Assembly (NCBI GenBank): GCA_022414725.1
Contig: CM039462.1
Span: 33,714,156 to 33,778,155, forward strand
Source of the DNA: Microglena sp. YARC
Lineage: Eukaryota > Chlorophyta > Chlorophyceae > Chlamydomonadales > Chlamydomonadaceae
DNA: 64,000 nucleotides
Direction of reading: 5' to 3'
Positions 31,000 through 44,233 of this stretch are shown piece after piece (within the stretch, counting starts at the first letter, position 1; the number at the start of each line of letters is the position of its first letter). The position numbers and the translations under genes are program-made. The notes below the pieces were generated by a model, which was not told where the DNA came from, made no database searches, and saw only the letters and a list, made by a program, of their open reading frames with translations.

Positions 31000-33631
31000 C
31001 CGCAAGCTCAGATAAGCAAAAATTATAAAACATGTTGCTTTACTCTGCTCTCCCTTGCAGTGAGCTCCTCGTTTGTGAACACCGGGATTGGTCCCCCGTC
31101 CCAGACCTCCCTGCATACCATGATGGTGCGGCAACCTACAGGCCATCCTCACCGCACTGTCGCGTCATTGTTCTCTGCGTCGAACATAGTTTACACCGAC
31201 AAAATACGACTGGGGGTAGGCTCTATATCTAGTACTCCCAGAATGCGTTTCCATTCGAATGACATTCGGTATTTCCTGACAGAGCAGTACTGGGTATATC
31301 AGCCCCTGGCCCCTACCCTAGGCCCTTCCGATCATTAGTCATCTCCGCAGACCGGGTACGGGGCCGATTGGTTTACAATGCTCAGTTGTCAGAAAAGTGA
31401 GGCAGCCATGCAGTAGGCCATCTTGTTCCACCGGAAAGTCACACCAACTTCCAACATCTACCTGTTCAGTTGGCTTGTTCTCTTTGTAGGTCTATTCCAG
31501 TACCTCCGCTAGTTCGTCCTCTCATGCCGACCTCTGATTGGATTTGGGACAGTTGGAGGGATGGGCAGAGATCCGGCATTCCTGTGGCGGCAGAACCCGC
31601 CAACAAGGGGGTATGCTTGAGGTATTACCACGCAAGACGGAAATGTGATAGGTTCGCCATAGGTGAGTCACTACACCCTCGTCACGATATTGGCAGGATA
31701 TTATACGGAGGTGCATATCGATGAGGTTGACGGTGGTGTGGGTTGATCGTCTGTCTGCCAGGCATAGTCGCAATGCTGCAGGATCTGTCGAAATCCTTGC
31801 AAGGACTGATTTTTATCTCGCTACGGTGTAGGCTGTTGTTAAGGTGAATCGGAGTTGCCGGACCTTGTTGTGACCGCGTTGACCCGGTTGTACCTTTGAT
31901 ATTGCCCCCTCACACCATCCAAACAACCTACCCACTCAAGCTCGAAGTGGAAGTGTGTATCCATGTGTGCAGGAATACACCTGGAAAACTTGCCCCCCTG
32001 TAGGTTTCCCCGTACAGGCATGACGAAAATCGTTAATTTCATGTGATCAGTATGCATCATCTGAAAAATACCTCCATGGCATGTGTGTAAAGAAACTAAA
32101 GATGGCGCCATTGGCGACAAGGGGGCGTGAAAAAGGAGGGAGCATAACTCAAACAGGGGGGATCATGGACGAAAGGACAAGTAGACAAAGAATTGCGATT
32201 ATGCAAGAGCCGAAAATGTCCGAACATTAGTCACGCAATATGGTGAAAAGAGCGCTGCGTGTGTTCAAACAAACCGTCAAAAGGGGATGGTTATGTTGGC
32301 CTTGAACTGCCCGGTTGGCGGTTAGGGGACGTCAACAGTTCCAGTCAAATAAATAAAGGGGAAAAGCCTCCGAGGCAGTCATTCCTGGTTTGTAGAATTC
32401 CCGAAATCCTGTAGGTGTATTTTACTTACTCGCTTGCGCGGTTTATCACTGCTAGTCAAGATCTCGACTATCAGCCAAGGCATATTTGTTCCCCGCCTTA
32501 CCTTGAACGACCTCCGAGCTGGAGTAGAGAGGACAGCCACTCAGGCAGGCAGGCACTTATTCTGTGAACGGCAGGCCCGGGATAGGAAGACCGATTGGGT
32601 TTGGCTACAGAAAGGTGCGTTGTTGGGAGCCTTGCGAAGATAAGTGTTTTGTTTATGCAGGGTTTTCACCCCAACGAGTCCAGGACTTCCTGGAACAGAC
32701 CAAAGCAGGAACGCCAAGTGCGAAGAACCTGCAGTCCCGAAACAAAATTCAGGAGATGGGACTCTCAGAAAACAAACAGCGACCTTGTACCGGTGATACG
32801 GCCTTCTGTTCAGAAAAGGCCGCCATGGCCAAGTTGCCCACTCGAACGGGAATTTGAGTTTTGCAGAAGAGGTGCCTTATTCGTGCCCTAAAATTCCAAG
32901 AGAAATTAGAGGAAAGTCACTATCGGTTACCGTTTTAAATGTCCAATAGAGAAAACAATCATTTGTTGTCCCCGTTAAAGAAGCCGAGTATTAAGGTCTC
33001 ACCGAACATTGTCTGATGAAAGATTACGAGCATGCGTTCATCTGATTTAGCAATAATTCTGTACGTAGCCTCAGTGAACCTAGCATTCACGTTGTATTAG
33101 ATTAGCGATGCCCCTGACTGAGGATATGGTTCACACACAAGATCCGTTGGCATGGCTGACTATGGCAAATCTTCAAAAATGATTAAAATGAATGCCTTAC
33201 TGAAAGTTACTGTTTGCTTCTTAGCTGTATTCCATTCTCTTTTCTCTTACAATTTGGAAATGGGTACTCAGCCAAAAAGGCTGAGGGTGCGGTGTTGCAG
33301 CTGTTGATAGATAGAAACATGGTGCGGTTTTGTGAGTCTGGCAAGGCCGTATGCTACCATCCCAAAATACCCCAGATGCGTAACCAGTAGGGCTTACCGT
33401 ATGCGACTATTCTGTCAAAGTCGAAACCAATCATTTGTGTCCATTCAAAGACTAAACAAGCCAATTCTGCCTCCCACTGAAATCGTATGATTCATGACAT
33501 TCTTCACCTGCAGCTTATGATCAACATCCTGTAGTTAGCTTAGCCAGACTCGGAATGCCCCAGATTGAGAGTAAGGACTAGCTTAAAGCAAGATCATGAC
33601 TATGGAATATGCAGATCCTTAAAAAGGATAA
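31000..33631 (+). repeat. Upstream segment U of LRR unit 2 (first representation)
   Basis: Collinear with 48100-51638 (unit 3) and 60541-62807 (unit 4). No long reading frame and no domain. It carries AATAAA near 32345 and several AC/GT-rich words. The part 31640-33631 is repeated almost base for base at 34735-36581 on the other side of the N gap. Confidence 0.6.
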
Positions 33632-34631
33632 NNNNNNNNNNNNNNNNNNNNNNNNNNNNNNNNNNNNNNNNNNNNNNNNNNNNNNNNNNNNNNNNNNNNN
33701 NNNNNNNNNNNNNNNNNNNNNNNNNNNNNNNNNNNNNNNNNNNNNNNNNNNNNNNNNNNNNNNNNNNNNNNNNNNNNNNNNNNNNNNNNNNNNNNNNNNN
33801 NNNNNNNNNNNNNNNNNNNNNNNNNNNNNNNNNNNNNNNNNNNNNNNNNNNNNNNNNNNNNNNNNNNNNNNNNNNNNNNNNNNNNNNNNNNNNNNNNNNN
33901 NNNNNNNNNNNNNNNNNNNNNNNNNNNNNNNNNNNNNNNNNNNNNNNNNNNNNNNNNNNNNNNNNNNNNNNNNNNNNNNNNNNNNNNNNNNNNNNNNNNN
34001 NNNNNNNNNNNNNNNNNNNNNNNNNNNNNNNNNNNNNNNNNNNNNNNNNNNNNNNNNNNNNNNNNNNNNNNNNNNNNNNNNNNNNNNNNNNNNNNNNNNN
34101 NNNNNNNNNNNNNNNNNNNNNNNNNNNNNNNNNNNNNNNNNNNNNNNNNNNNNNNNNNNNNNNNNNNNNNNNNNNNNNNNNNNNNNNNNNNNNNNNNNNN
34201 NNNNNNNNNNNNNNNNNNNNNNNNNNNNNNNNNNNNNNNNNNNNNNNNNNNNNNNNNNNNNNNNNNNNNNNNNNNNNNNNNNNNNNNNNNNNNNNNNNNN
34301 NNNNNNNNNNNNNNNNNNNNNNNNNNNNNNNNNNNNNNNNNNNNNNNNNNNNNNNNNNNNNNNNNNNNNNNNNNNNNNNNNNNNNNNNNNNNNNNNNNNN
34401 NNNNNNNNNNNNNNNNNNNNNNNNNNNNNNNNNNNNNNNNNNNNNNNNNNNNNNNNNNNNNNNNNNNNNNNNNNNNNNNNNNNNNNNNNNNNNNNNNNNN
34501 NNNNNNNNNNNNNNNNNNNNNNNNNNNNNNNNNNNNNNNNNNNNNNNNNNNNNNNNNNNNNNNNNNNNNNNNNNNNNNNNNNNNNNNNNNNNNNNNNNNN
34601 NNNNNNNNNNNNNNNNNNNNNNNNNNNNNNN
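33632..34631. other. Assembly gap, exactly 1000 N
   Basis: A scaffolding gap of a round, nominal size. Long reading frames drawn across it are artefacts. The sequences on its two sides represent the same locus twice. Confidence 1.
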
Positions 34632-36581
34632 TATTACACGCGCGAGAATGCTATATTCCGCCATGAGCCACACACCCTCGATGGCCCAATACCGAGTGCA
34701 TATCGATGGTTACTTTGGTGATCGGTCTTCTGGCCAGAGCATATGTCGCAATGCTGCAGGATCTGTCGAAATCCTGCAAGACGATTTTATTCTCGTACGG
34801 TATGGGCTGTTGTTAGTGAAGTCGGAGTTGGCGACTGGTGTGAGCCGCGGTGTGACCGGTGTGGTGACCTTTGATTATTGCCCCGCACACCGCATCCAAA
34901 CCACCTACCCACTCCAAGCCGAAGTGGAAGTGTGTGATCCATGTGAAATGCGGAATACACTGGAAAACTGCCCCCGGTGTAGGTTTTCCCCCGTACAAGG
35001 CATATGACGAAAATCGTTAATTTGTCATGGTGATTCAGGTATGCAGTATCATCTGAAAAATACCCTCCATGGCATGTGTTAAAGAACTAAGAATGGCGCA
35101 ATTGGGCGACAAGGGCCGTGAAAAAGGAGGGGAGCATAACTGCAAACTAGGGGGGTCAAATGGACGAAGGACAAGGTAGACAAAGATATGCGATTTATGC
35201 AAGAGCCCGAAAATGTCCGAACATTAGTCACGCAATATGTGAAAGAGGCTGCGTGTGGTCAAACACCGTCAAAAAGGGATGTATGGGGTTGGCCTTGACT
35301 GCCCGGTTGGCGTTAGGGACGTCAACAGTCCAGTCAAATAAATAAAGGGGAAATGCTCCGAGGCAGTCATTCCGGTGTAAATTCCCGAACATCCTGTAGG
35401 TGTATTTACCTTACTCGTTGGCGGTTTTAATCCACTGCTATCAAGATCTCCGGACTATCAGCAAGGCATATTTTGTTCCCCGCCTTACCTTGAACGAACC
35501 TCCGGAGCTGGAGTAGAAGAGGCAGCCACTCAGGAGGCAGGCAACTTATTCTGTGAACGGAGCCGGATAGGAAGACGATGGTTTGGCTACAGAAGGTGCG
35601 TTGTTGGGAGCTTGGAGATAAGTTGTTTTGTTTATGCAGGGTTTTTCACCCACGGTCCAGGACTTCTGGAACAAAGACCAATAGGCGGAACGCAAGGCGA
35701 GAACCTGCAGTCCCCGAACAAATCAAGGGAGATGGGGATATAAACAAATCAGCGACCTTGTACGGTATACGGCTTCTGTCAGAAAAGCGTGGCCAGTTGC
35801 CCACCTCTGAAACGGGAATTTGAAAGTTTTGGAAAGGTGCCTTTCGTGCCCTAAAATCCAAGGAGAAAATTAGAGAAGTCCACTATCGATGTACGGGTTT
35901 TAAATGTCCAATAGAAAACAATCAATTTGTGTCCCCGTTAAAGAAGCCGAGTATTAATTCTCATCACGAATTGTTCTGATGAAAGATTACGAAGCATGGG
36001 TCAATCTGATGAGCAATATCTTACGTAGCCTCAGTGAACATGCATTCACGTTGTTAGATTAGGATGCCCCTGAACTGAGGATTGGTTCACAACAAGATCG
36101 TTGGCAATGGCTGAATATGGCAAATTCTGTCAAATGATTAAAATGAATGCCTTACTGAAGTACTAGTTTGCTTCTTAGCTGGTATTCCAACTTCTCTTTC
36201 TCTTACATTTGGAATGGGTACTCCAGCAAAAAGGTAGAGTGGGTGTTGCACGTTGAATAGATAGAAACATGGTGGGTTGTGAAAGTTGGCAAGGCTATGG
36301 CCACCATCCCAAAATACCCAGATGGGTAACAGTTAGGCTAACCGTATGCGACTAATTCTGTCAAAGTCGGAAACCAATCATTTGTGTCCCTCATCAAACG
36401 CTAAACAAGCCAATTCTGGCCTCCTGAAATCGTATGATCATGACATTCTTCACCTGGCAGCTTTGATCAACATCCTGTAGTAGCTTAGCCAGACTCGGAT
36501 GCCCCAGATTGAGGCAGTAAGGATCTAGCTTAAAGCAAGATCATACTGACTATGGGAAATATGCAGATCTTAAAAGGATAA
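34632..36581 (+). repeat. Second representation of segment U across the gap
   Basis: Matches 31640-33631 in order and nearly in length, with single-base gains and losses every 10-30 bp and few substitutions. That pattern is typical of unpolished long reads, not of divergence. The left side ends in GCAGATCCTTAAAAAGGATA at the gap; the same phrase occurs here near 36561-36581 and then continues into unique sequence. Probably a false duplication. Confidence 0.75.
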
Positions 36582-37195
36582 TAAATACTGCCTATAGAAC
36601 AGTACCGTTTGCATCCATGGATATATTAGATGATTACATCCAGCTTGTTCGCCATTATCAATCTGTAATGAGAGGGTGTTGCAGGTAAAGTGGTCGTTGC
36701 AACCTGCCTGGGATCATGAAGTTGACAAGGGTAGCCCCTCCAAAAATATGGTATACAGAAGTAAAAGTAAGGCTTTTTCTCAAGGCTTTCCATAGTGCCA
36801 GCATGATTATGCATGTATAATTTCAGATTGAATACTAATTGGTACTCATCAAGAATGCTTCCATCTAGGATAGCTGATATATAGTTGGACCAATTGTGAG
36901 GCACACCAGCAGTCCTCACAAGCAAGTCTGTCAGAATCGCATGCTACACCCTTATCCTGTACCATGTTGATAATAACTCTGCTGTCTGGATATTTGAAAC
37001 ACACATGACATTTGACACATACAAGTACACACAGGTCACCGTTGTGTATGTGTGCGTAAGGTTGTGGTTGTTGAATTACCACTTCGCCATAGCCTTGCCT
37101 TCTACATGCCAAACAAGCTAATTTTTACGAGCTTGTGCCCCAACCATCCCCCGATCATCGTCGTGCAGAGCCACTTCCCTAATAAGGGTGGGACG
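36582..37195 (+). repeat. Proximal upstream region of LRR copy 2
   Basis: Conserved before the LRR starts at 51639 and 62808: a block with CACCTAGGATAGTTGACAG-like sequence, CACANNNGCAGTCCTCACAAGCAA, ACACACATGA, and the final CGTGCAGAGCCACTTCCCTAATAAGG just before GGGACGAATG. It presumably holds the promoter and leader, but no TATA box is certain. Confidence 0.5.
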
Positions 37196-38282
37196 AATGA
37201 GCGAGGCACCACCCACAAGTTTTGCACCATGTTTCGCCAGAGGAGCTCAGCAATGCCATGTCACAGCTACGCCTTCCTCCGTCAACAACGTCACTCCTTG
37301 ACCTCCCAGCGCACATCATTTTTGACATTTTGGACACCATTAGCGTCTGGAACATTTTTGACACCGACATTGCTTCGCTTCGCTTGACATGCCGCATGGT
37401 CAACAGCTGGGTGCTTGAAAGAGCAACAACAATGGAGCTCACAGGCCCTATAGAGCAGGTCAATGAGCTCTCTTCCCTACCAGTGCGACTGCTTCAAACT
37501 ATGCCCAACCTGCAACTACTTGACATGAAGCAATGCAAGAGATCGCCTCTCAACCTGGTAGGACTACCCACGACGATCACAACTCTGAACCTTGGGGGGC
37601 CAAGATCGAGGAAATGGGAGATGTATGGGACCGGGATCAAGGACATATATCCACGCACAGAAATTGACCTTTCACCGCTGTCAAAGTGCATTGGATTGAC
37701 AGATCTTGACATCTCTTCTTGCAAAAGAGTTGCAGATCTTTCCCCCCTGGCAGCATGCAAGTACCTGGGCAAGCTCAGCCTCAGCCGATACTTAGACCTA
37801 ACTTCCCTCTCTCTCCTGACTTCTTCCTGCACTAATCTCCGCATTATGAACCTTTGTCAAACAAGTATCACCGACTTGATTCCTCTGTCAGCATGCAAGG
37901 AGTTGGAGAGGATCGATTGCTCCTACACTCGAGTCTCTGACTTGTCTCCACTCTCTGCCTGCTTGAAGCTGAGGACAGTCAACTTGTCAGTCAGCAAATG
38001 TTTTCCGACATATCCCCTCTCTCAGCCTGCTTGGGACTGTGTTGGGTCAACTTCTTGTATACTGGTGTTGAAGACATCACAAGCCTCGCTGCCTGCCCTC
38101 AGCTGAGGACTATTATATGTGAGTGGGTGGATGAACTAGAATTGAGAATAATGGATGGAGAATTTATGCATCCTGATGAACGGAATTACCACCCGGCGTT
38201 TCCAGAGGTTCAATTTATTGTGCCATCTGAGGATTATGATGTAGTTCAAGGTGAGAGTTCTGCTGATGAATATGAATTCTGA
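37196..38282 (+). pseudogene. F-box/leucine-rich-repeat protein, copy 2 (frameshifted)
   Basis: The ATG at 37196 matches the sister starts, but indels in the first 30 bp push it out of frame; the main frame is open from about 37222. It has the F-box-like segment LLDLPAHIIFDILDTI ... IASLRLTCRMVNSWVL. The LRRs are very close to copy 1 (TEIDLSPLSKCIGLTDLDIS, VADLSPLAACKYLGKLSL, ITDLIPLSACKELERIDC). Two extra bases near 37990, relative to the copy at 51639, shift the frame, so the first frame ends at 38106. The continuation FSDISPLSACLGLCWVNF ... SSADEYEF runs to TGA at 38280-38282. The C-terminal ADEYEF/DDEYEF ending is shared with copy 1. Confidence 0.75.
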
Positions 38283-39158
38283 AGTGTTTGTAGTAGGCAC
38301 GGGTGCAGCACAGAGGTATTTTGTTAGCTTCAGCAGGTAGAAGTACAACTACCTTGTGGGACCGCAAAATGCCTCTTTGTACACCACTACAAGATGATAA
38401 ACTCATGTACCAGACTCTGAAACTGCATTGTGGGACCGCAAAAGCCTTTTTGTACACCAGTACTACACGTACTACTAGATGACAAACTCATGTACCAGAC
38501 TCTAAATCTTGGAGTTCATCCATGGAGTACTGCTCAGTACTGGTGCACATTTCAGGGCCATCCTGATTCATGTAATGGCTGATTGGGATAAATAAGTCAA
38601 ATGTTGCATGGCACAGTTTGACGCTTATAGTACCATGAGTATGTAGGGTGTAGCGCCTATGGACCTGCCAGAGCGTGTAGCCTTTAAGTAGCTGATTTGT
38701 GGCTGAGTGCGTGTAGAACATCCAAATATCTTTCCATACAGTCTAGTAGGGAAGATGTATTTTACATTATCACATGATAAATGCTTCTCATCAGCAAAGT
38801 GGCCCCTCATCCAGCACCCTTCTCAGTAGCCTACTCCTAATCTTTGGTGTTCTATTTTATAGTGGATAGAAGGATGGCCATTACAGTGAGATGCCATCAG
38901 GAAGAACTGCGCACTCGTGCATGCATTTCATGGTTTTACCACAGGTGTGTATTCACATCGTGGGCATGGAGTGTGTGTGTGCATGAAGTGTGAGCTCACG
39001 ACTCGCCTTTCCTTAGCTCAAAAGCAACAAGCAGTTGTATGTGATTTTATGGTTGTTGACATGGATTGCTAGGCATGTATGACGTATCGGTAGGTGGTAT
39101 ATATAAAACCACAATTAGGAGAAAATATTGTGTTGTAAGATGGTGAGAGTCTATTGCA

Positions 39159-39197
<39 letters not shown>

Positions 39198-40190
39198 TCA
39201 TCATGACATAGCATGTCAAGAACGAGGGCCTTTCTTTTCAGTTTTCTTAGCAGCTTCTAGGCAGCTCCCTGCGGACACTAGGCCAAGCCCCAAGATTTCA
39301 GCAGTGTCAGCTTATTCTGTATCTGATTTAGATTTGTCTGGATAGCCAGCTCGGGGGGCTGCCAAGAAAATGCTGCTCATAGCGGAAAAGAAAAGCACGG
39401 CTAGATTTTGGCTTGGATTGAAAACATGGTCAATCAGCCTTCAGGTCGCTCACCGTCTGCAGGCGGAGTGAACATGGGAAGTATAAACACTAGTACACCG
39501 CACTCCTGAGAACAGAATTCAACCACATGAACATGCCTATAGACTGCCTACACCTTTGTGTTTGCATTCTGCACTTAGGACTGTAGTGCAGTTGTGTTGA
39601 TCTGTTAGACTATTGCTAACTAAACAACAAGCTTTCAGTGCACAGTGAGACCTGGTGCACAGCATGACTTGTTTTGTGTAACTTTTAGTGTAACTATTTA
39701 GCAGTTTCTTTCGGCAGTTTCTCGACATTTGTAACTTTCGAGGCGTGAAACAAATCGGCGATTGTCAAGGCGTTATTCAGTTACCAGGAGACAAACAGAC
39801 AGGTTCGCTTGTCAACTGGGTTTCCAACTCAAATTGCAATCATTGTAGAAGCGCTCATTGCGCAAATGTAGGCCACCTTGTAAGGTAACTGCCTTTTCTT
39901 TTCATGTCTTCATGATTGCTTGACGAGTGGGGCTGAAATGGAATCAGTCGCAACTCACACCCTGGTTTGTCTGCCAGATCCCGAAATGGTGCGTCTAGTG
40001 TTCTATTTCATCCATAAACAATGCTGCTGATGATGATGATCATTGCTACAATTCTCGCTGGGCCAGAAACCCAGATCACACTGCCATGGAGGAGGACCTG
40101 AACACCACCCCCACCCCACATACCAATGGCCATGAACACCTATCACGCACACCCCACCCCTGTCAGCCCCCACCCCACCCCTGATGCAAC
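38283..40190 (+). repeat. Downstream segment D of LRR unit 2
   Basis: Collinear with 20532-22913 but about 470 bp shorter: one of the two MITE-like units and the stretch corresponding to about 21700-22230 are missing. It includes a shorter tandem pair of the TGTGGGACCGCAAAA repeat (38352-38500), a 34-nt poly-G (39163-39196) and one MITE-like unit (39228-39395). No gene recognised. Confidence 0.7.
39163..39196. repeat. 34-nt poly-G tract
   Basis: An uninterrupted G run at the position of the 21-nt run in unit 1 (21435-21455), so the tract is old but its length varies. Confidence 0.95.
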
Positions 40191-40329
40191 CCAGTCGCAA
40201 TCACACAGCCACAAACCTCCTCACTCATCCCCACTCTGCCCCACCACAAACGACCAATACAGACCAAAATTACGTCGTTCCTACCCCCAAATAAGAGGAG
40301 GACCCCCCCTTGACCCCCTTTCTAGACCC

Positions 40330-40330
<1 letters not shown>

Positions 40331-40361
<31 letters not shown>

Positions 40362-40374
40362 ACCCCCCCCCCCC
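40331..40374. repeat. Poly-C tract (31 C, A, 12 C)
   Basis: A C run broken by one A and one of the longest in the window, at the same place as 23002-23030 in LINE A. Confidence 0.95.
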
Positions 40375-40435
40375 ATCCCCTCACCGCACCTCCCCCTAAC
40401 CTGAACACCAGCCCCAAACCTCCAACTATATATGT

Positions 40436-41240
40436 GGCAACCCTCAACTGCAGAGGCCTCCAGCAATTTGGAAGCCAATCCAGACAATCAAAGCCTAAAA
40501 AAAGTCTGTAGTCACCGAGACCAAGCTACTCGCCTGCATGAAAACCACCCAACACATCAAGGCTGAACTCCCTAAGTACTACCTTCACCACAGCAGCCTC
40601 CTAAGGACACCACAGCCAATACCCCAGATGTACAACCACCCTCTCACCCCCAACAAGGCGCAATGGGAGTAATCATTATTGTCCACAAAACATATAGAAC
40701 AAGCATTGTCAAGCATAAGGTCCTCCCTCACTTAGCAGGCAGCTTAGCCCACATCACCATCGGTAGCCAAGACACCCACACAGTCCATGTTGTAGGCGTC
40801 TACATGCCAGGGGACAAACCCTCCCAGGTCCCGGCCACGCATAATCACATCCAGAAAATCAAAACAGCAGCCCACACTCTGGGTCACACCACCCTACTAG
40901 CCAAGGACTGGAACACAGTCATCAACTCTCAAGGCAGACACCCCCTGGCCCCCTCACAACACATGGACGCACACCATCAATCCCAGTGCACGTGGATGCC
41001 CCTCCCACCCACCACCACCACCACCACCAGGGCCCACACCTACCACTGCTATGAGCATATGCAACTAGCTCACTCTAGTAGAATAGACGATATCTTCCTA
41101 TACCCACCGTTACCCCCCAACACATACCTTGACGAATCCACCACATCGGTAGGGGCCAACATGGATCACCTGCTCCTCACTCAGAAAATACCCACCACCT
41201 GGCTTCCCCTCCACCACTCCCCCAGCATCCCCAGGTCCCC
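40436..41240 (+). pseudogene. LINE B AP-type endonuclease domain
   Basis: The start motif VATLNCRGL is encoded near 40435-40460. The main frame has GVIIIVHKTYRTS, HVVGVYMPGDKPSQ, LLAKDWNTVI where LINE A keeps G-D-W-N (Gly to Lys here), then YHCYEHMQLAHSSRIDDIFLYPP and GANMDHLLL without interruption. The uninterrupted join at 41040-41050 shows the ancestral state of the site where LINE A carries its 397-bp insertion. Confidence 0.8.
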
Positions 41241-42129
41241 CTCGGCCTACCCACCCCATCCTCAAGAAACACCTCACTGCCACGAAACAAGTCATACACA
41301 CTGAGCTCACCTCGCAATTCCACTCTGCCACCCACCCCATTACCCTGGCATTCAACAGGGCCACAACCCTCCTTCACTCAGACCACTCCCCCTCGAGCAT
41401 CGCCAACACTAGAGAGACGCCCTCCTCCTTGAGCTATTGGATATCGCCGCCTTAACTGATACCATAATGGAACAGATCCGCCTGGCCCCCAATATCCTCC
41501 TGAAGACCTGCCCTACCCCCCCCCCACCCCCACCCCCCTACCAGGCAATTATCTCTCTAGGACGGTAGTTGGGGAGTGTAAGCGCCTTAACACCATTGTT
41601 ATCTTCCTTAGGACCGCTCGAACTACCTTAGCAGATATAGCCCACCAGACCTGAACACATGCATCACACACCTTCTCATACAAGCAATCTGCCCCAGTTC
41701 CCACCAAGCATTAATACACGCACCCATCAGGGCAGCCACCACCCATGACGAGGTCCTGATAGCCATAGGCCAGGCCCTCGCATCTGCCACCTCAACCCTG
41801 ACCCGCATCCAAACCACGCACGAGAAAAGACTCCACGGCCAAGCGCCTAGAGTCCTTCAGGGCCAGACTAGCCAAACAACCTATGTCAGTCCATAGGGCC
41901 ATCTTTAGGAAATAAGCCCACCCCTTCACCTCTCAATCCCTAACCAACCACCACGGAATAGTTTGCACTGACACAGCCCAACGACTGGACATTCTCGGCT
42001 CCCATCTTGGGTGCATCCTAGCCCCCCCTAGGGCAAACTCCACTGGAAACTACCTCCCTCAAACCTGAGCGGTCCCATCGGGCCCATGGACCAACACTGA
42101 CTTGGACCCCTTCACTCTAGAGACACCTG

Positions 42130-43225
42130 TCCGACCTCTCAGAGTCTCAGGCACCAGTTAGAGGCCCTCACCTACCTCATGGAGCCCTCAGTGTACCAAA
42201 AATGTGTCCAGCATCAAGCAAAAACAAAGAACCCGGCCCTGATACTATCCTCAATGAAACTCTGCAATGCCTTCCCCTGGAATGGCTTACCACCATCCAT
42301 CAACTGTTCACCCTCGTGTGGATCATGGGCCATACCCCAAAATGCTGCAAAACATCTAAAACTGTCACGTTGTACACAAAATGGGAGCCCACTTCCCCTA
42401 GTAACTATAGACCCATAGGACTCAACAACACTTTGGCTAAGTTGTGGACTAGTATGGTCACAGCAGTAACTGCCAGCATTGCTGAACACCACAACATCCG
42501 AAGTGACGCTCAGGAAGGATTTAGACAACACAGAAACACCCACAGACAACTAGCCCACCTCTTGAATGATATAGAAGATGCAGCAGTGACTAAACAAGAC
42601 CTTCTAGTCGGCAATTTTGACTTCTCCAACGCTTTCAACATGATCAACCATGACACCCTCCTATGCACCTTGCATGACCTGGGCCTCCCTGAATGACCTC
42701 ATAGGCACCATTAAAGGCACATACACCCAGGCTACTACCCACGTCACCCTAAAGGGGCAACAGGGACCGCCAACTGATATTCTATGGGGTACCATCCAAG
42801 GTGGCACTCTCTCCCCTCTCCTTTTTATCCTCTATATGTAACCTCTCCACAGATGGCTCAAGTCTGGAGGCAGGGGATGCAAAGCTGCCTGCCTCACCAC
42901 TAGCCAACAAGAACAGCACTGCATGGGCAGACTAGGATACGCTGATGACACAGCAGTCCTTACCCACACTGTAGAGGACCTCACCACACAGTGCCAGAAG
43001 GTTCAGAAATTCAGTCAGTGGGCAGGCCTCCCCCTAAATGGCAGTAAATGTGTAGTGACTGGTATCCTTCACAAGTTCTGCCCATCCAATCCCACCAATA
43101 ATACCACTCTATCCTATCTGCTCAAAAATAAAATAGTGGGTTGGGGCACCTTTGCCGCATACCAACACCCTGACACGCCCTACCTCTACCTGGGGGTCCT
43201 CATCTCCCGCACGCTGAACTGGAAA
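42130..43225 (+). pseudogene. LINE B reverse transcriptase
   Basis: NKEPGPDTILNE, WEPTSPSNYRPIGLNN, DAQEGFRQHRNT and LLVGNFDFSNAFNMINHDTL are in one frame to 42696. A one-base gain then shifts to a frame with PPTDILWGTIQGGTLSPLLFILYM, and a TAA follows at 42839-42841 where LINE A has Lys. GYADDTAVL (YADD at 42938-42949) and SQWAGLPLNGSKC follow to 43240. Catalytic residues are intact but the frame is broken three times. Confidence 0.85.
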
Positions 43226-43232
43226 CCCCAAA

Positions 43233-43967
43233 ATGCTTAGAGCGCTCGACCAAATCCAAGAGAAAGGGACACATATACTACAATCTGCCAAATCCAGGGG
43301 TGCCTCCCCAAGGCAATGCATGCACCTCATAGAGACATGTGTCAAACCTGCAATCACACACCCCGTGACTCTGCACCCCTACAACCTTGAGGACATTCAT
43401 ACCCTAGATAGGGCCATCGTAGTAAAGGCAAAAGCATGCTACAATCTGCCCACCACCTTTCCCTCTGCGTCTGTCTACCTACACACTACCCAGGCAGGCC
43501 TAGGGGTGCCCTACCTTCTTGTTGACTACGCATGGATAACGACGACCACCCTTACAAGGTCTCTCAATGACAGTGGGAAACTTGGCATCACCACGAAGGC
43601 TCTCTTGACCGTGCAACAAACCCTGATCAAAGCCCGCCCAGACACCCCCCAGACCCTCACGAGATACATCTCAATATCAAAGAAGCTCCTCTTGCTCCAG
43701 CAAGCTGACATCCAACTACACCTAAATGATGATATCATTACCCCCACCAAGCTACCCCCAGAACCTGTTGTCCCCTGGAGACTGCTTAGCCCCCTCTTCC
43801 CACTTGGTATCACAAGCTACCTGGACCTCATCCCCCCAGCGGGCACCCACCTGATTACCACCTCTGACCTCACCCTGAGATTTGGAAAAACTATCATCCA
43901 CTACCAGAAGGCCTCCCTCAACAGGCTCAGCCTCCATCTTAACCAGCACACACCACCCGGGGACTAA
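43233..43967 (+). pseudogene. LINE B post-RT linker
   Basis: One open frame of about 245 residues: LRALDQIQEKGTHILQSAK, MHLIETCVKPAITHPVTL, KACYNLPTTFPSASVYLH, then Leu-rich and Pro-rich sequence to HQHTPPGD-like end at 43967. It is the thumb/linker of the LINE ORF. No separate catalytic domain recognised. Confidence 0.6.
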
Positions 43968-44036
43968 CCCCCCAATACCACCTTCAACAGCTCCGATCCC
44001 CTTCCCATGGCATGTAGGGACCTCTCCATGCCCATG

Positions 44037-44037
<1 letters not shown>

Positions 44038-44070
<33 letters not shown>
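44038..44070. repeat. 33-nt poly-C tract
   Basis: An uninterrupted C run in LINE B. The corresponding stretch of LINE A (27340-27380) is a CCCACCCACC tract, so the pure run is a local expansion. Confidence 0.95.
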
Positions 44071-44072
<2 letters not shown>

Positions 44073-44233
44073 CACAGCTGCTAGACCCTCCCCCCTAGTG
44101 TCCCTCCTCTCATGCAACCCCAACCAACCAAACCGACCACACGCAACCACTCACAATCACAACCAGCCAGTCGCAACCACAACTAACCATTACCACTATC
44201 ATCTGTCCTTCCTGTCCCTATCCTCTACCCATC

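Noticed and set aside
33565..35007. Long reading frames on both strands at 33.6-35.0 kb
   Set aside because: They run through 1000 N and have almost no real sequence.
40126..40404. LINE ORF1 protein upstream of the endonuclease
   Set aside because: Pro/Thr-rich frames differ between LINE A and B and depend on poly-C tracts. No zinc knuckle or coiled coil was seen, so no ORF1 is called.
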